Below are positions 26,329 through 34,517 of a stretch of 64,000 nt of DNA, piece after piece. The DNA comes from Brumimicrobium oceani (GTDB lineage Bacteria; Bacteroidota; Bacteroidia; Flavobacteriales_D; Crocinitomicaceae), in the NCBI RefSeq assembly GCF_003143775.1, contig NZ_QFRJ01000001.1, positions 1 to 64,000 on the forward strand. The letters run 5' to 3'. The translations under genes were made by a program, and so were the position numbers. The notes under the pieces were generated by a model. The model was not told the origin of the DNA, ran no database searches, and worked only from the letters and a program-made list of their open reading frames with translations. Numbering within the stretch: position 1 is the stretch's first letter; each line of letters starts with the position of its first letter.

Positions 26329-28020
26329 TTAGTTTAATCGTACTTCTGAAACCGAAGCGCCTGTGGTGATCATTGGGAAAACATTTTCCTCTTTTGCGAC
26401 CATGACTTCGAGTAAAAAAGAACCTTTGTGATTCAACATTTTTAGTAAACTCTCTTTCAGTTCCTCGCGATATTCTACTTTTTTAGCGCTGATAGAATAT
26501 GCCTGAGCCAAGGCAATGAAATTTGGACTGACCATATTGGTGAAAGAGTATCGTTTTTCGAAAAACATTTGCTGCCATTGTCTCACCATTCCAAGGAATC
26601 GATTGTTGAGAATGACGATTTTTATATTTACTTCACTTTGTAAAATCGTTCCCAATTCTTGTAAAGTCATTTGGAATCCTCCATCTCCGATTATCGCAAT
26701 GACTGTTTTCTTTGGCGCTCCAAATTTTGCTCCTATCGCCGCGGGAAGAGCGAATCCCATGGTTCCTAATCCGCCAGAAGTAATGTTGCTCTTCGTTTTA
26801 TTGTATTCGTAATATCGCGCTGTTAACATTTGGTGCTGACCAACATCGGTGACCACAACGGCTTCTCCATTGGTGATTTCAGAAAGCATTTTAATGACTT
26901 CATCCATTTTTATTTCATCGTTGAATGCTTCGTCTGTACTTTTTTGCAAAGTTTCCACCTCAACTTTCTTGAGATCTCTGAATTCTTGCAACCAAGTTGA
27001 ATGCTCTTTTTGGTGAACCAATTCTGTTAATAAAGTCAACGCTTCTTTGGCATCGGCATGAATTCCAACATCCGCATTGATGATTTTATTCAATTCCGCA
27101 GCGTCGATATCTACATGAATCACTTTCGCTTGTTTGGCATAACGAGAAACATCACCGGTCACCCTATCATCGAAGCGCATTCCAATGGCGACCAACACAT
27201 CACATTCATTGGTTTTGATATTTGCTGCGTAATCTCCGTGCATTCCCAAATATCCGGCATATAAAGGATGATGATTTGGAAATGCGCCCAATCCCAAAAG
27301 AGTAGAAGCTACTGGAATTCCAGATTTTTCAACGAAATTCAAAAGTTCTTGTTCTGCGTTTGAAAGCATGATGCCTTGACCAATCAATAAGTAGGGTTTT
27401 TTGGCCTTGTTGATTAAAATTGCAGCTTCTTCCAACAAGGTTTTGTTCAACTTAGGTTTTGGACGATAACTGCGGATCGTAGTACATTTTTCGTATTGAA
27501 ATTCCATTTCACCAAACTGAGCATCTTTGGTAATGTCGATTAAAACAGGTCCTGGACGACCAGATTTCGCAATGTAAAATGCTTTTGCAATGGCCGCTGG
27601 AATATCTTCCACTCTGGTTACTTGGGTGTTCCATTTTGTAATCGGCATGGAAATTCCCACCACATCTGTTTCTTGGAAAGCATCTGTTCCCAGCAATTTC
27701 GAATCGACTTGTCCTGTGATGCAAACCAAAGGCGTTGAATCGATCATTGCATCTGCCAACCCCGTTATTAAATTCGTTGCTCCAGGTCCAGAGGTAGCGA
27801 AAACTACTCCTGTTTTCCCTGAAGTTCGCGCATATCCCTGCGCAGCATGTGTAGCGCCTTGTTCATGACGAACCAAAATGTGTTTTATAGTGTCTTCGTA
27901 ATCATACAAAGCATCATAAATCGGCATAATGGCTCCTCCGGGATATCCAAATATCGTATCGACTTGCTCCGCGACCAAAGATTTCATTACCGCTTGAGCG
28001 CCTGTTGTTTTTGTTGTCAT
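26329..28020 (-). CDS. ilvB: Acetolactate synthase catalytic (large) subunit
   Basis: The 563-residue ThDP enzyme condenses pyruvate with pyruvate or 2-oxobutyrate. The N-terminal PYR domain has GYPGGAIMPIYDALYD and the catalytic Glu in VRHEQGATHAAQGYAR. A central FAD/transhydrogenase-like part and a C-terminal PP domain with GDGGFQMTLQELGTI follow, the latter the ThDP/Mg motif. It has the usual length and no missing motif. It is 8 bp from ilvD and 6 bp from ilvN. Valine inhibition would act through the adjacent small subunit. Confidence 0.96.
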   Translation of the reverse strand: MTTKTTGAQAVMKSLVAEQVDTIFGYPGGAIMPIYDALYDYEDTIKHILVRHEQGATHAAQGYARTSGKTGVVFATSGPGATNLITGLADAMIDSTPLVCITGQVDSKLLGTDAFQETDVVGISMPITKWNTQVTRVEDIPAAIAKAFYIAKSGRPGPVLIDITKDAQFGEMEFQYEKCTTIRSYRPKPKLNKTLLEEAAILINKAKKPYLLIGQGIMLSNAEQELLNFVEKSGIPVASTLLGLGAFPNHHPLYAGYLGMHGDYAANIKTNECDVLVAIGMRFDDRVTGDVSRYAKQAKVIHVDIDAAELNKIINADVGIHADAKEALTLLTELVHQKEHSTWLQEFRDLKKVEVETLQKSTDEAFNDEIKMDEVIKMLSEITNGEAVVVTDVGQHQMLTARYYEYNKTKSNITSGGLGTMGFALPAAIGAKFGAPKKTVIAIIGDGGFQMTLQELGTILQSEVNIKIVILNNRFLGMVRQWQQMFFEKRYSFTNMVSPNFIALAQAYSISAKKVEYREELKESLLKMLNHKGSFLLEVMVAKEENVFPMITTGASVSEVRLN

Positions 28021-28028
28021 TTCTTTTA

Positions 28029-29705
28029 TTATTTATCAGTTACACATCCGGTTGAAGCACACGAAACACACTTGGCATATTTATACAACACTCCTTTTTT
28101 TGCTTTAAGCTGGGGTCGTTTCCAATTTGAATTTCGTTGCGCCAATTCTTCTTGGCTCACTTTTAAAGTCATGGTGTTTTTCTTCGTATCAATGCTTATG
28201 TTATCGCCATTTTCGACCAGCGCAATTGTTCCACCTTCATAAGCTTCGGGTGTGATGTGTCCCACCACAAATCCATGTGTTCCACCAGAGAATCTTCCAT
28301 CGGTAATTAAAGCAACATTTCCACCCAATCCAGCACCCATAATTGCAGAGCTTGGTTTTAACATTTCGGGCATTCCAGGACCTCCTTTTGGACCACAGTA
28401 GCGAATCACCACAACATCTCCCGGTTTCACATTGCCACTTTTTATTCCGTCAATTGCTGCGTATTCATCGTTGTAAACTTTCGCTGAACCTTCAAAATAT
28501 TCTCCTTCGTTTCCGCTGATTTTTGCTACACTTCCTTTTGGTGCCAAATTCCCAAAAAGGATTTGTAAATGTCCCGTAGATTTTAATGGAGATTCCAATG
28601 GAAAGAACACATCTTGGCCTGCGCTTAAATCAGGAATTACAGCCATATTTTCTGCGACAGTTTTTCCTGTAACGGTTAAACAATCTCCATGAAGTAAGTT
28701 GTTGGCGAGTAAATACTTCATTACAGCAGGAACTCCACCAACAGCATGTAAATCTTCCATTAAGTATTTCCCGCTTGGTTTTAAATCGGCTAAAACAGGA
28801 ACTTTATCGCTAATTTTCTGGAAATCTTCTAATGTTAATTCGAGATCTACCGAATGTGCCATAGCGATTAAATGCAAGACAGCATTGGTAGAACCTCCCA
28901 AAACGGTAACCATAGTAATTGCATTTTCAAAAGCTTTTTTGGTCATGATGTCTTTGGGTTTAATGTCTTTTTCAAGCAAAACACGTATCGCTTTTCCTGC
29001 ATCTAGGCATTCTTGGTTTTTCTCAATGCTCAAAGCAGGATTCGATGAACTATAAGGCAAACTCATGCCCAAAGCTTCAATCGCCGAAGCCATCGTGTTG
29101 GCAGTGTACATTCCGCCACATGCACCAGCGCCAGGACAAGCATTTTTGATGACACCTTTGAAATCTTCTGGACTTATCTTATTGTTGAATTTCTTTCCTA
29201 AAGCTTCAAAAGCAGAAACGATGTTTAAAGGTTCACCTTTCCATTCTCCAGAATGAATACTTCCACCGTAAATCATGATGGCAGGACGATCTAACCTGCC
29301 CATTGCGATGATAGAGCCAGGCATATTTTTGTCACAACCCACAACAGCCAAAACTGCATCGTACCATTGTGCGCTGACGACCGTTTCTATGGAATCCGCA
29401 ATGACATCGCGAGAAACCAAAGAAAATCGCATTCCGTCTGTTCCGTTGGAAATTCCATCACTTACGCCAATTGTGTTGAAAATTAATCCAACAAGGTCTT
29501 CTTTTTGAACACCTGTCTTTACTTCCTTTGCCAAGTCATTCAAATGCATATTGCAAGTATTTCCTTCGTACCCTGTACTTACAATCCCGACTTGTGCTTT
29601 TTGCATGTCTTCTTCCGTCAATCCGATTCCGTAAAGCATGGCTTGTGCGGCAGGTTGAGATTCGTTTTGCGTGATTGTTTTACTGTATTTATTTAAAGTT
29701 TTCAT
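28029..29705 (-). CDS. ilvD: Dihydroxy-acid dehydratase
   Basis: The 558-residue iron-sulfur dehydratase makes the branched-chain 2-oxo acids. Cluster ligands appear in [21 protein letters not shown] and [15 protein letters not shown], and the substrate/Mg part includes [15 protein letters not shown]. The C-terminal tail adds [12 protein letters not shown], which the family often has. The ATG at 29705 shares a base with the ilvE stop (TAATG). It lies second in the operon, with an 8-bp gap to ilvB. Confidence 0.96.
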   Translation of the reverse strand: MKTLNKYSKTITQNESQPAAQAMLYGIGLTEEDMQKAQVGIVSTGYEGNTCNMHLNDLAKEVKTGVQKEDLVGLIFNTIGVSDGISNGTDGMRFSLVSRDVIADSIETVVSAQWYDAVLAVVGCDKNMPGSIIAMGRLDRPAIMIYGGSIHSGEWKGEPLNIVSAFEALGKKFNNKISPEDFKGVIKNACPGAGACGGMYTANTMASAIEALGMSLPYSSSNPALSIEKNQECLDAGKAIRVLLEKDIKPKDIMTKKAFENAITMVTVLGGSTNAVLHLIAMAHSVDLELTLEDFQKISDKVPVLADLKPSGKYLMEDLHAVGGVPAVMKYLLANNLLHGDCLTVTGKTVAENMAVIPDLSAGQDVFFPLESPLKSTGHLQILFGNLAPKGSVAKISGNEGEYFEGSAKVYNDEYAAIDGIKSGNVKPGDVVVIRYCGPKGGPGMPEMLKPSSAIMGAGLGGNVALITDGRFSGGTHGFVVGHITPEAYEGGTIALVENGDNISIDTKKNTMTLKVSQEELAQRNSNWKRPQLKAKKGVLYKYAKCVSCASTGCVTDK

Positions 29706-30604
29706 TATAATTTCGTGCTAAATATTGTTGCTGGTGTTGAACTTTCTCTCACTCTTTTTGAGTAAGCATCTTGTAATTTCTTTCCTAGTGAATCCTTCCA
29801 TGCTTTTGGGAATTTTGTTTCGTCAACCGATGCGATTCCAATGACTTCAGCGGCTGTTCCACAATAAAAAGCACTGTCTGCTGCGAATAATTCTTTCGGT
29901 TCAAAAAGTCCTTGCTGAACTTCGATTCCAAGTTCTTCGGCCAATTCTAAAACTGTTGCTCGGGTAATTCCAGGAAGAATATTTCCCAATTGCGGAGTGA
30001 ATAAAACGCCATCTTTTTCGAAGAATAAATTTGCACCCGGACCTTCCGCCAAATAGCCATCACTATCCAAAAGTAGTGCTTCGTCAAAACCTTTGTCTTT
30101 GGCTTCATTTGTTGCAAGAATAGAATTCACATAATGTCCACAAACCTTTGCTTCAATTTTGATAGAGCGGGGGTGAGGTCGGCAAAAAGAGGAAACTGTT
30201 AAACGCAATTGTTTGTCGCCCAAATAAGCGCCCCATTCCCAAGCGCAAATCATGATAGAAACATTGTTGGGACGTGCCAGTGTCATGTTCGGATCACAGA
30301 AGACCAAAGGACGAACATAGGCATCAGTTAAATCGTTTTTCTTCAATAAGCTTTCGGTGACTTCCACCAATTTGTGGGGAGAATAATCGAAAGGTATTTG
30401 AATAAGTTCTGCTGATTTTTTCAAGCGTTCGTAGTGCGCTAAGGATTTAAAAACTTGTGTTCCATCTTTTGTAGCATAAGCGCGAATCCCTTCAAAAACG
30501 CCATATCCGTAGTGAAGTGTTTGACTGTACAAATCTGTAGAAGCTTCATTGGCTTTAACAAATTTTCCGTCGAGATAAATTACTGTGTTGTCATCGAAAT
30601 ACAT
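29705..30604 (-). CDS. ilvE: Branched-chain amino-acid aminotransferase
   Basis: The 299-residue fold-type IV PLP transaminase interconverts Val/Ile/Leu and their oxo acids. It shows [12 protein letters not shown], the PLP-lysine region ([41 protein letters not shown]) and [13 protein letters not shown]. It is the first structural gene of the operon, 33 bp after the third attenuator terminator, so its expression depends on readthrough of all three attenuators. Confidence 0.95.
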   Translation of the reverse strand: MYFDDNTVIYLDGKFVKANEASTDLYSQTLHYGYGVFEGIRAYATKDGTQVFKSLAHYERLKKSAELIQIPFDYSPHKLVEVTESLLKKNDLTDAYVRPLVFCDPNMTLARPNNVSIMICAWEWGAYLGDKQLRLTVSSFCRPHPRSIKIEAKVCGHYVNSILATNEAKDKGFDEALLLDSDGYLAEGPGANLFFEKDGVLFTPQLGNILPGITRATVLELAEELGIEVQQGLFEPKELFAADSAFYCGTAAEVIGIASVDETKFPKAWKDSLGKKLQDAYSKRVRESSTPATIFSTKL

Positions 30605-30636
30605 ATTATTTTGTTTTTAGTTGTTACTTTTTGGAT

Positions 30637-30669
30637 ATAAAAAAAGCCCTAACATTATTGTCAGGGCTT
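30637..30669 (-). terminator. ilv attenuator 3: intrinsic terminator
   Basis: On the minus strand AGCCCUGAC and GUUAGGGCU pair over 9 bp with one G-U and a 6-nt loop. A run of seven Ts follows. It stands 33 bp before ilvE. The CCUGAC arm is also complementary to GUCAGG at 30694-30689, directly after the leader stop codon, giving the competing antiterminator. Confidence 0.88.
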
Positions 30670-30694
30670 ATAGATTGGACAATACCAGCCTGAC

Positions 30695-30751
30695 TCACCC
30701 TGATGGGCAAATAAGAATGATGCTGATAATGATGATTGTATTTGTTTTCAT
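30695..30751 (-). CDS. ilvL: ilv leader peptide 3 (Ile-rich)
   Basis: An 18-codon frame from ATG to TGA encodes MKTNTIIIISIILICPSG, with seven isoleucines and one leucine in the middle. The TGA is immediately followed by GUCAGG, which can pair with the 5' arm of the terminator downstream. A ribosome reaching the stop would cover GUCAGG and allow termination. One stalled at the Ile codons would free it and cause readthrough. This is the textbook design for attenuation by charged tRNA-Ile. Confidence 0.85.
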   Translation of the reverse strand: MKTNTIIIISIILICPSG

Positions 30752-30768
30752 GTTTTTAATTTTTGGGC

Positions 30769-30801
30769 AAAAAAAAAGTCCTGACACAATGGTCAGGACT
30801 T
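30769..30801 (-). terminator. ilv attenuator 2: intrinsic terminator
   Basis: AAGTCCTGAC (30801-30792) and GTCAGGACTT (30785-30776) form a perfect 10-bp stem with loop CATTGT, followed by at least seven Ts. It is the strongest of the three terminators. The 5' arm can alternatively pair with GUCAGG at 30825-30820. Confidence 0.9.
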
Positions 30802-30825
30802 AATATTGGACAATACCAACCTGAC

Positions 30826-30882
30826 TCACTCCGTGAAGCGAATAATAATGTTGATAATAATAATGTTGTTAACTGTTTTCAT
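30826..30882 (-). CDS. ilvL: ilv leader peptide 2 (Ile-rich)
   Basis: The 18-codon frame encodes MKTVNNIIIINIIIRFTE, with seven isoleucines and one valine, and ends in TGA directly followed by GUCAGG. Its module from the stop codon to the terminator shares a block of about 25 nt (TGAGTCAGG, then TGGTATTGTCCAAT) with module 3, with one difference. The two therefore look like a tandem duplication. It begins 29 bp after terminator 1. Confidence 0.85.
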   Translation of the reverse strand: MKTVNNIIIINIIIRFTE

Positions 30883-30910
30883 TTCTTAATCTGTTTTTTA
30901 AAAATGGCAA

Positions 30911-30941
30911 TAAAAAAAGCCCTAACGTTTCTGTCAGGACT
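30911..30941 (-). terminator. ilv attenuator 1: intrinsic terminator
   Basis: AGUCCUGAC and GUUAGGGCU pair over 9 bp with two G-U pairs, loop AGAAAC, then seven Ts. The 5' arm (GUCCUG) can alternatively pair with CAGGAU overlapping the stop codon of leader 1. It is weaker and more diverged than modules 2 and 3. Confidence 0.82.
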
Positions 30942-30966
30942 TTTAAATATTTTTGAATATTCTATA

Positions 30967-31035
30967 TCATCCTGCGACAAAAGTGATAATCACGATTGCA
31001 ATAATAATTGAAGGAATAATAGATATTTTGTTCAT
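30967..31035 (-). CDS. ilvL: ilv leader peptide 1 (Ile/Val-rich)
   Basis: A 22-codon frame begins MNKISIIPSIII, continues AIVIITFVAG and ends in TGA. It has nine isoleucines and two valines. It is the first translated element of the transcript, starting about 19 bp after the putative -7 box. The stop region CAGGAUGA is complementary to the terminator arm 26 bp downstream. The hydrophobic peptide could be mistaken for a membrane peptide, but its place in a leader/terminator unit argues for attenuation. Confidence 0.82.
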   Translation of the reverse strand: MNKISIIPSIIIAIVIITFVAG

Positions 31036-31053
31036 TTTTTCTCTAATTGAGGG

Positions 31054-31061
31054 CAAAAGTA
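31054..31061 (-). promoter_or_regulatory. Putative promoter -7 box of the ilv operon
   Basis: The minus strand reads TACTTTTG (31061-31054), matching the Bacteroidota consensus TAnnTTTG. Transcription would start near 31048-31045, about 10 bp before leader 1. No clear TTG/TTTG -33 box is seen at the expected distance, so the call rests on one box and on position. Confidence 0.5.
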
Positions 31062-31133
31062 ATTAAATTATTGTGAGAATTACATGGGAATGAAAATAAA
31101 TGTTTTTTTTAGCTTGAGAGAAAATTGAAAAGA

Positions 31134-31586
31134 CTAGACAAAATTCAGCGTCATCAAGTAAATCACTAAAGCCGTAAGTGCTGTATAAATCAATCCTCCG
31201 AAAATAATTAAACCTATTTTTTTGTGGATTTTTGAAAACTTACCAGGAAGTGTTTTTTGATACTTCCGACTTGAAGCAATGATGAGAATCGTCCAAACTG
31301 AGTAGGTTAAAACCGCTACAATGATGTGAGAAACTAACGTAATTGTAAAAAACGAAGTTCCATAATAATTACTATTCGAAGCCAAACTTCCTGAACCTCC
31401 AGAATATCGAATAAGGATTTCTAAAGCCAAAACCCCCAATCCACAAAGTATAAAAGTGATGGTTTGAATTTTTCGGTGCGCATTGAAATCTTTTTTCCTC
31501 GCCAGTTTTACTCCATAATAAACTCCAAACGGAGCGAAAAGTGTGAGAACTAAAACAGAAGTCATTATGAGAATTGTAGCATTCAT
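31134..31586 (-). CDS. DUF420 membrane protein
   Basis: The 150-residue protein has four membrane helices (about 4-24, 41-58, 78-100 and 120-146) and the DUF420 features KLARKKDFNAHRKIQTITFILC, HIIVAVLTYSVWTILI and KFSKIHKKIGLIIFGGLIYTALTALVIYL. The conserved His residues in helices 2 to 4 recall haem or copper ligands. DUF420/CtaM relatives assist cytochrome oxidase assembly, but the role here is not shown. It lies upstream of the ilv promoter in the same direction and is probably separate from it. Confidence 0.8.
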   Translation of the reverse strand: MNATILIMTSVLVLTLFAPFGVYYGVKLARKKDFNAHRKIQTITFILCGLGVLALEILIRYSGGSGSLASNSNYYGTSFFTITLVSHIIVAVLTYSVWTILIIASSRKYQKTLPGKFSKIHKKIGLIIFGGLIYTALTALVIYLMTLNFV

Positions 31587-31780
31587 TGTTGTTTATTTTG
31601 AAGTTATTATTGTTTAAAGTGAATAGAACCAAAGTGTTTCGTTTTCAAGATGCAAATATGTTGTCTTTATTTATTTAAAAATAATTTAATCGTTGAGTCA
31701 GGTATTTTTCTCGATGACTGCCTTTCGAAAGACCCAATAAATTGCATTAATTTGTAAGTACAATTCAAAACATAAAAATA

Positions 31781-32827
31781 TTGAAAACGATAAAGAGAAA
31801 TATTTGGATGGATATAATGGGCTGGAGCCTATTAGCGATAGTGCTTTTGGTGATCATCCCCATGTTATATCCAGCTGAATTACCCTTGGTTTATCATATT
31901 TATCACATCATACTTTTTGTGGTTTTATTTATCGTTTATTACCTCAACACCAATATTATTATTCCAAACGTGATCAAAAGAGGGATTAACCTCAATTATA
32001 TTTTATTGTTTTTGGGAATTTGTGCTTTGGTGATCAGTCTTATGAATTTTATAGGAAATGAATTAAACATTCGCGCCTTGGTTTATCAAAGCCTTTATCC
32101 GAATGAAGAGTACAGACCTGAGGAGAAGAAATCTTATATCAATTACTATTTATTTTTTCAAACAGCCTTGGTTTTATCTGTAGGATATATCAATCAATCC
32201 TATAGAAAGTGGAATTTGGAAGAACTCAAAAACAACGAGCTGAGAGAACGAAAAGCCAAAGCTGAATTGGAAACGCTGAAAGCGCAAATTCAACCCCATT
32301 TTTTCTTCAATACCTTAAACACAATCTATGCGCTCACACATACAGATTTAGAAAAATCACAGGAAGCCATTTTGAAACTTTCGAAAATGATGCGTTATGT
32401 TATGAATGAAGAGAACAAGTTTTATGTTAAACTAGCTGAGGAAACATCCTTTATTCATAATTATCTAGAATTAATGTCGCATCGACTACCTAAAAATGTG
32501 AAGTTAAGTTACGAATTAACAGAAGAACATCCCGAAACTCAAATTGCGCCGATGATCTTGCTCAACTTTATAGAAAATTGTTTTAAGCACGGAGTGAGCA
32601 CAGAACATGAATGTTTGATTAATATCTCTACACATTTTGAAGGAGATTATTTTGTGTTGTCTACTGAAAATGATTGGTTGAAAAATCATCAAAGCAATAA
32701 ATCAAAAGGCATAGGAATCAACAATTCAAAAAAGCGTTTAGAGATTATTTATCCCGAAAAACATAAACTCGAATATGAAGTCAAAAAAAATAGATATCAC
32801 TCTAGTTTGAAAATAAAATTGGTATGA
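31781..32827 (+). CDS. LytS/YehU-type sensor histidine kinase
   Basis: The 348-residue protein has four predicted N-terminal membrane helices (about 12-130), a short coiled coil, and a His_kinase domain (PF06580). The phospho-acceptor lies in IQPHFFFNTLNTIYAL, and the ATP site appears as LLNFIENCFKHG and SKGIGINNSKKRLEIIYP. The start is TTG at 31781, with an ATG at 31808 as the alternative. It overlaps the response regulator by 4 bp (ATGA). The signal is unknown. Confidence 0.9.
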   Translation: MKTIKRNIWMDIMGWSLLAIVLLVIIPMLYPAELPLVYHIYHIILFVVLFIVYYLNTNIIIPNVIKRGINLNYILLFLGICALVISLMNFIGNELNIRALVYQSLYPNEEYRPEEKKSYINYYLFFQTALVLSVGYINQSYRKWNLEELKNNELRERKAKAELETLKAQIQPHFFFNTLNTIYALTHTDLEKSQEAILKLSKMMRYVMNEENKFYVKLAEETSFIHNYLELMSHRLPKNVKLSYELTEEHPETQIAPMILLNFIENCFKHGVSTEHECLINISTHFEGDYFVLSTENDWLKNHQSNKSKGIGINNSKKRLEIIYPEKHKLEYEVKKNRYHSSLKIKLV

Positions 32828-33558
32828 AAATAAGTTGTATAGCAATAGATGATGAGCCTTTGGCATTGGAAATGATCAGAAAACAAATTGAAAAAGTTGA
32901 TTATTTAGACTTGAAAGCTGTTTTCAATTCTGCTCCTGAAGCATTGAAATATATGTCAGAACATGAAGTAGATTGTATCTTTCTAGACATAGAAATGCCG
33001 GATTTAAATGGTCTTGATTTGGCTAAAATCATTCAACAATTTGCTCAGAAACCTGAAATTGTTTTCGTTACCGCTTTTAATCAATACTCCTTAAAAGAAT
33101 TTAAAACCCAAGCCACTGACTTTCTACTAAAACCTTTTGGATTTGAAGAGTTTAAGACAGTTTCCGATAAAATTAAGGAGATTCAACTTTTAAAGGAATC
33201 AATTTCAGATCAAGAAGCAAATAAAGATGATTTCTTCCTTCGAGTTGAAGCCCGACAAGTAAAGTTAAATCCCTCCCAAATTATTCTTTTAGAAAGCATG
33301 GGTGATTATGTTAAGATATTTTTTGAAGACAAAAAAAGTCCATTAATTCCTTTAATCACCCTGAAAAAGATCAAAACCTTTTTGCCTGAAAAAATGTTTC
33401 TACAAATCAATCGTTCGCAAATCATCAACCTTCAAAAAGTTGATTCTTACGGAAAAAGCAATCTTACTATTGGTGAAAATAAATTTAACGTGAGTGATAC
33501 TTTTAGAGAAAGCTTTGAGAAGGCTAAGGACGGGTTCAAAGTGATGGATGGAGGCTGA
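32824..33558 (+). CDS. LytTR-family response regulator
   Basis: The 244-residue protein has an N-terminal receiver (IAIDDEPLALEMI, phospho-acceptor Asp in VDCIFLDIEMPDLNGL, TAFNQYSLKEF, Lys in FLLKPFGFEEF). A C-terminal LytTR DNA-binding domain follows from about 140 (ILLESMGDYVKIFFED ... LQINRSQIINLQKV). Both parts appear complete. It is coupled to the kinase upstream. Targets cannot be named from the sequence. Confidence 0.92.
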   Translation: MKISCIAIDDEPLALEMIRKQIEKVDYLDLKAVFNSAPEALKYMSEHEVDCIFLDIEMPDLNGLDLAKIIQQFAQKPEIVFVTAFNQYSLKEFKTQATDFLLKPFGFEEFKTVSDKIKEIQLLKESISDQEANKDDFFLRVEARQVKLNPSQIILLESMGDYVKIFFEDKKSPLIPLITLKKIKTFLPEKMFLQINRSQIINLQKVDSYGKSNLTIGENKFNVSDTFRESFEKAKDGFKVMDGG

Positions 33559-33692
33559 AATGTTTGTAAATGATATTTACTGTGAAATAAGCTAACATTC
33601 ATAAATGAGTATTTATTCAGGCTTTAAACGAATTAGATGGCTCAGGTTCAAATGATGAAATTCATTATCCTTTAATCTACAATTCCATCCCC
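33559..33692. other. Short intergenic stretch after the regulator
   Basis: About 130 bp with no clear gene or terminator. Together with the degenerate HmuY fragment and the 68 bp after it, this makes a stretch of about 310 bp without an intact gene. Confidence 0.4.
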
Positions 33693-33800
33693 CTACAACT
33701 CCACAAACTCCCAAACTGGATTCCCCTTCTGCCCTGTCTCAGAGTAAAAATCTACGAATCTCAATTTATAATAAATTCCTTCATGGTCTTGTGAAACATA
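33693..33800 (-). pseudogene. Remnant of a second HmuY gene (C-terminal 35 codons)
   Basis: The minus strand translates to YVSQDHEGIYYKLRF, continues to FYSETGQKGNPVWEFVEL and then stops. It differs at only three residues from the last 35 residues of the intact HmuY protein encoded at 34518-35477. The DNA is more diverged than the protein, including many silent changes, so the copy was under selection before it was lost. Nothing upstream of residue Y matches; 33801-33868 is unrelated AT-rich DNA. Confidence 0.85.
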
Positions 33801-33868
33801 TAAAAAATTTTTCAATATCGAGTTTGCAAAATATTAAATGGATTTTTCTCTAAATAACCTTATTTATC

Positions 33869-34220
33869 TCAACTATGCTCAATCACACCCTCATTATTAA
33901 GCTCTACAAAACTACTCCTTTCCAAAGCTTTCTTTATGAGTAATGAGTTATTTCTGAACAAATCAAACAACTGTCGATTCTGCAAATTACCTGTGGTGAT
34001 TAAAAATATTTTTTTTGGTTTTCCTAAACTCATGTGCGAATGGTAAAAGTCAGAATCTTTGGTGGTCACAATTAGCTTGTGTACATCTGCATATTTCACA
34101 ACTTACTTATCAGGAGTTTCATCTCCTTTAGGAAGCTCGTCAACATGCATAGCATCTATACCAAGTGAAATTAATATCTCACAAAGTTTTTTTTGGTAAC
34201 TGTGCATCTATAATCAACAT
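33869..34220 (-). pseudogene. Broken DUF5615 (PIN-like) toxin gene
   Basis: The frame starts MLIIDAQLPKK at 34220, overlapping the DUF433 stop as TAATG. It shifts at a run of eight As (34194-34187); with seven As it would continue LCEILISLGIDAMHVDELPK. A TAA then interrupts it where the family has Glu (PDK-stop-VVKYAD), and the remaining 76 residues are open (VTTKDSDFYHSHMSLGKPKKIFLITTGN). DUF5615 is a PIN-like nuclease fold, usually paired with DUF433. With one frameshift and one nonsense change, the toxin is very probably inactive. Confidence 0.85.
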
Positions 34221-34456
34221 TATACTGAAATCTTGGTATAACTTGAATATTTCGTCAATTTTGTAGCATAGGCCAAGCATGCAAAAACATCCTCTTTTGT
34301 CAAATTAGGATAATCATCTAAAATTTCTTCTATTGTTGATCCTGCTGAGAGAAGATCTAATATCAAGTCTACCGTATATCTTTTATTTCTTATCGTGGGT
34401 TTACCATGACAAATTTCAGGGTTGATTGTAATTCTATTTAATAATTGATTACTCAT
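34220..34456 (-). CDS. DUF433 antitoxin-like protein
   Basis: The 78-residue protein has the complete DUF433 pattern RITINPEICHGKPTIRNKRYTVDLILDLLSAGSTIEEILDDYPNLTKEDVFACLAYA. DUF433 proteins are helix-turn-helix-like partners of DUF5615 PIN-like toxins. The C-terminus (TKLTKYSSYTKISV) looks slightly altered. Its toxin partner downstream is broken, so this may be an orphaned antitoxin that is itself decaying. Confidence 0.85.
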   Translation of the reverse strand: MSNQLLNRITINPEICHGKPTIRNKRYTVDLILDLLSAGSTIEEILDDYPNLTKEDVFACLAYATKLTKYSSYTKISV

Positions 34457-34517
34457 AGTGGAAAGATACAGAACATTTTATTAAAATTTGAATTTTGGAA
34501 TTGTAATTTCATTCCCC

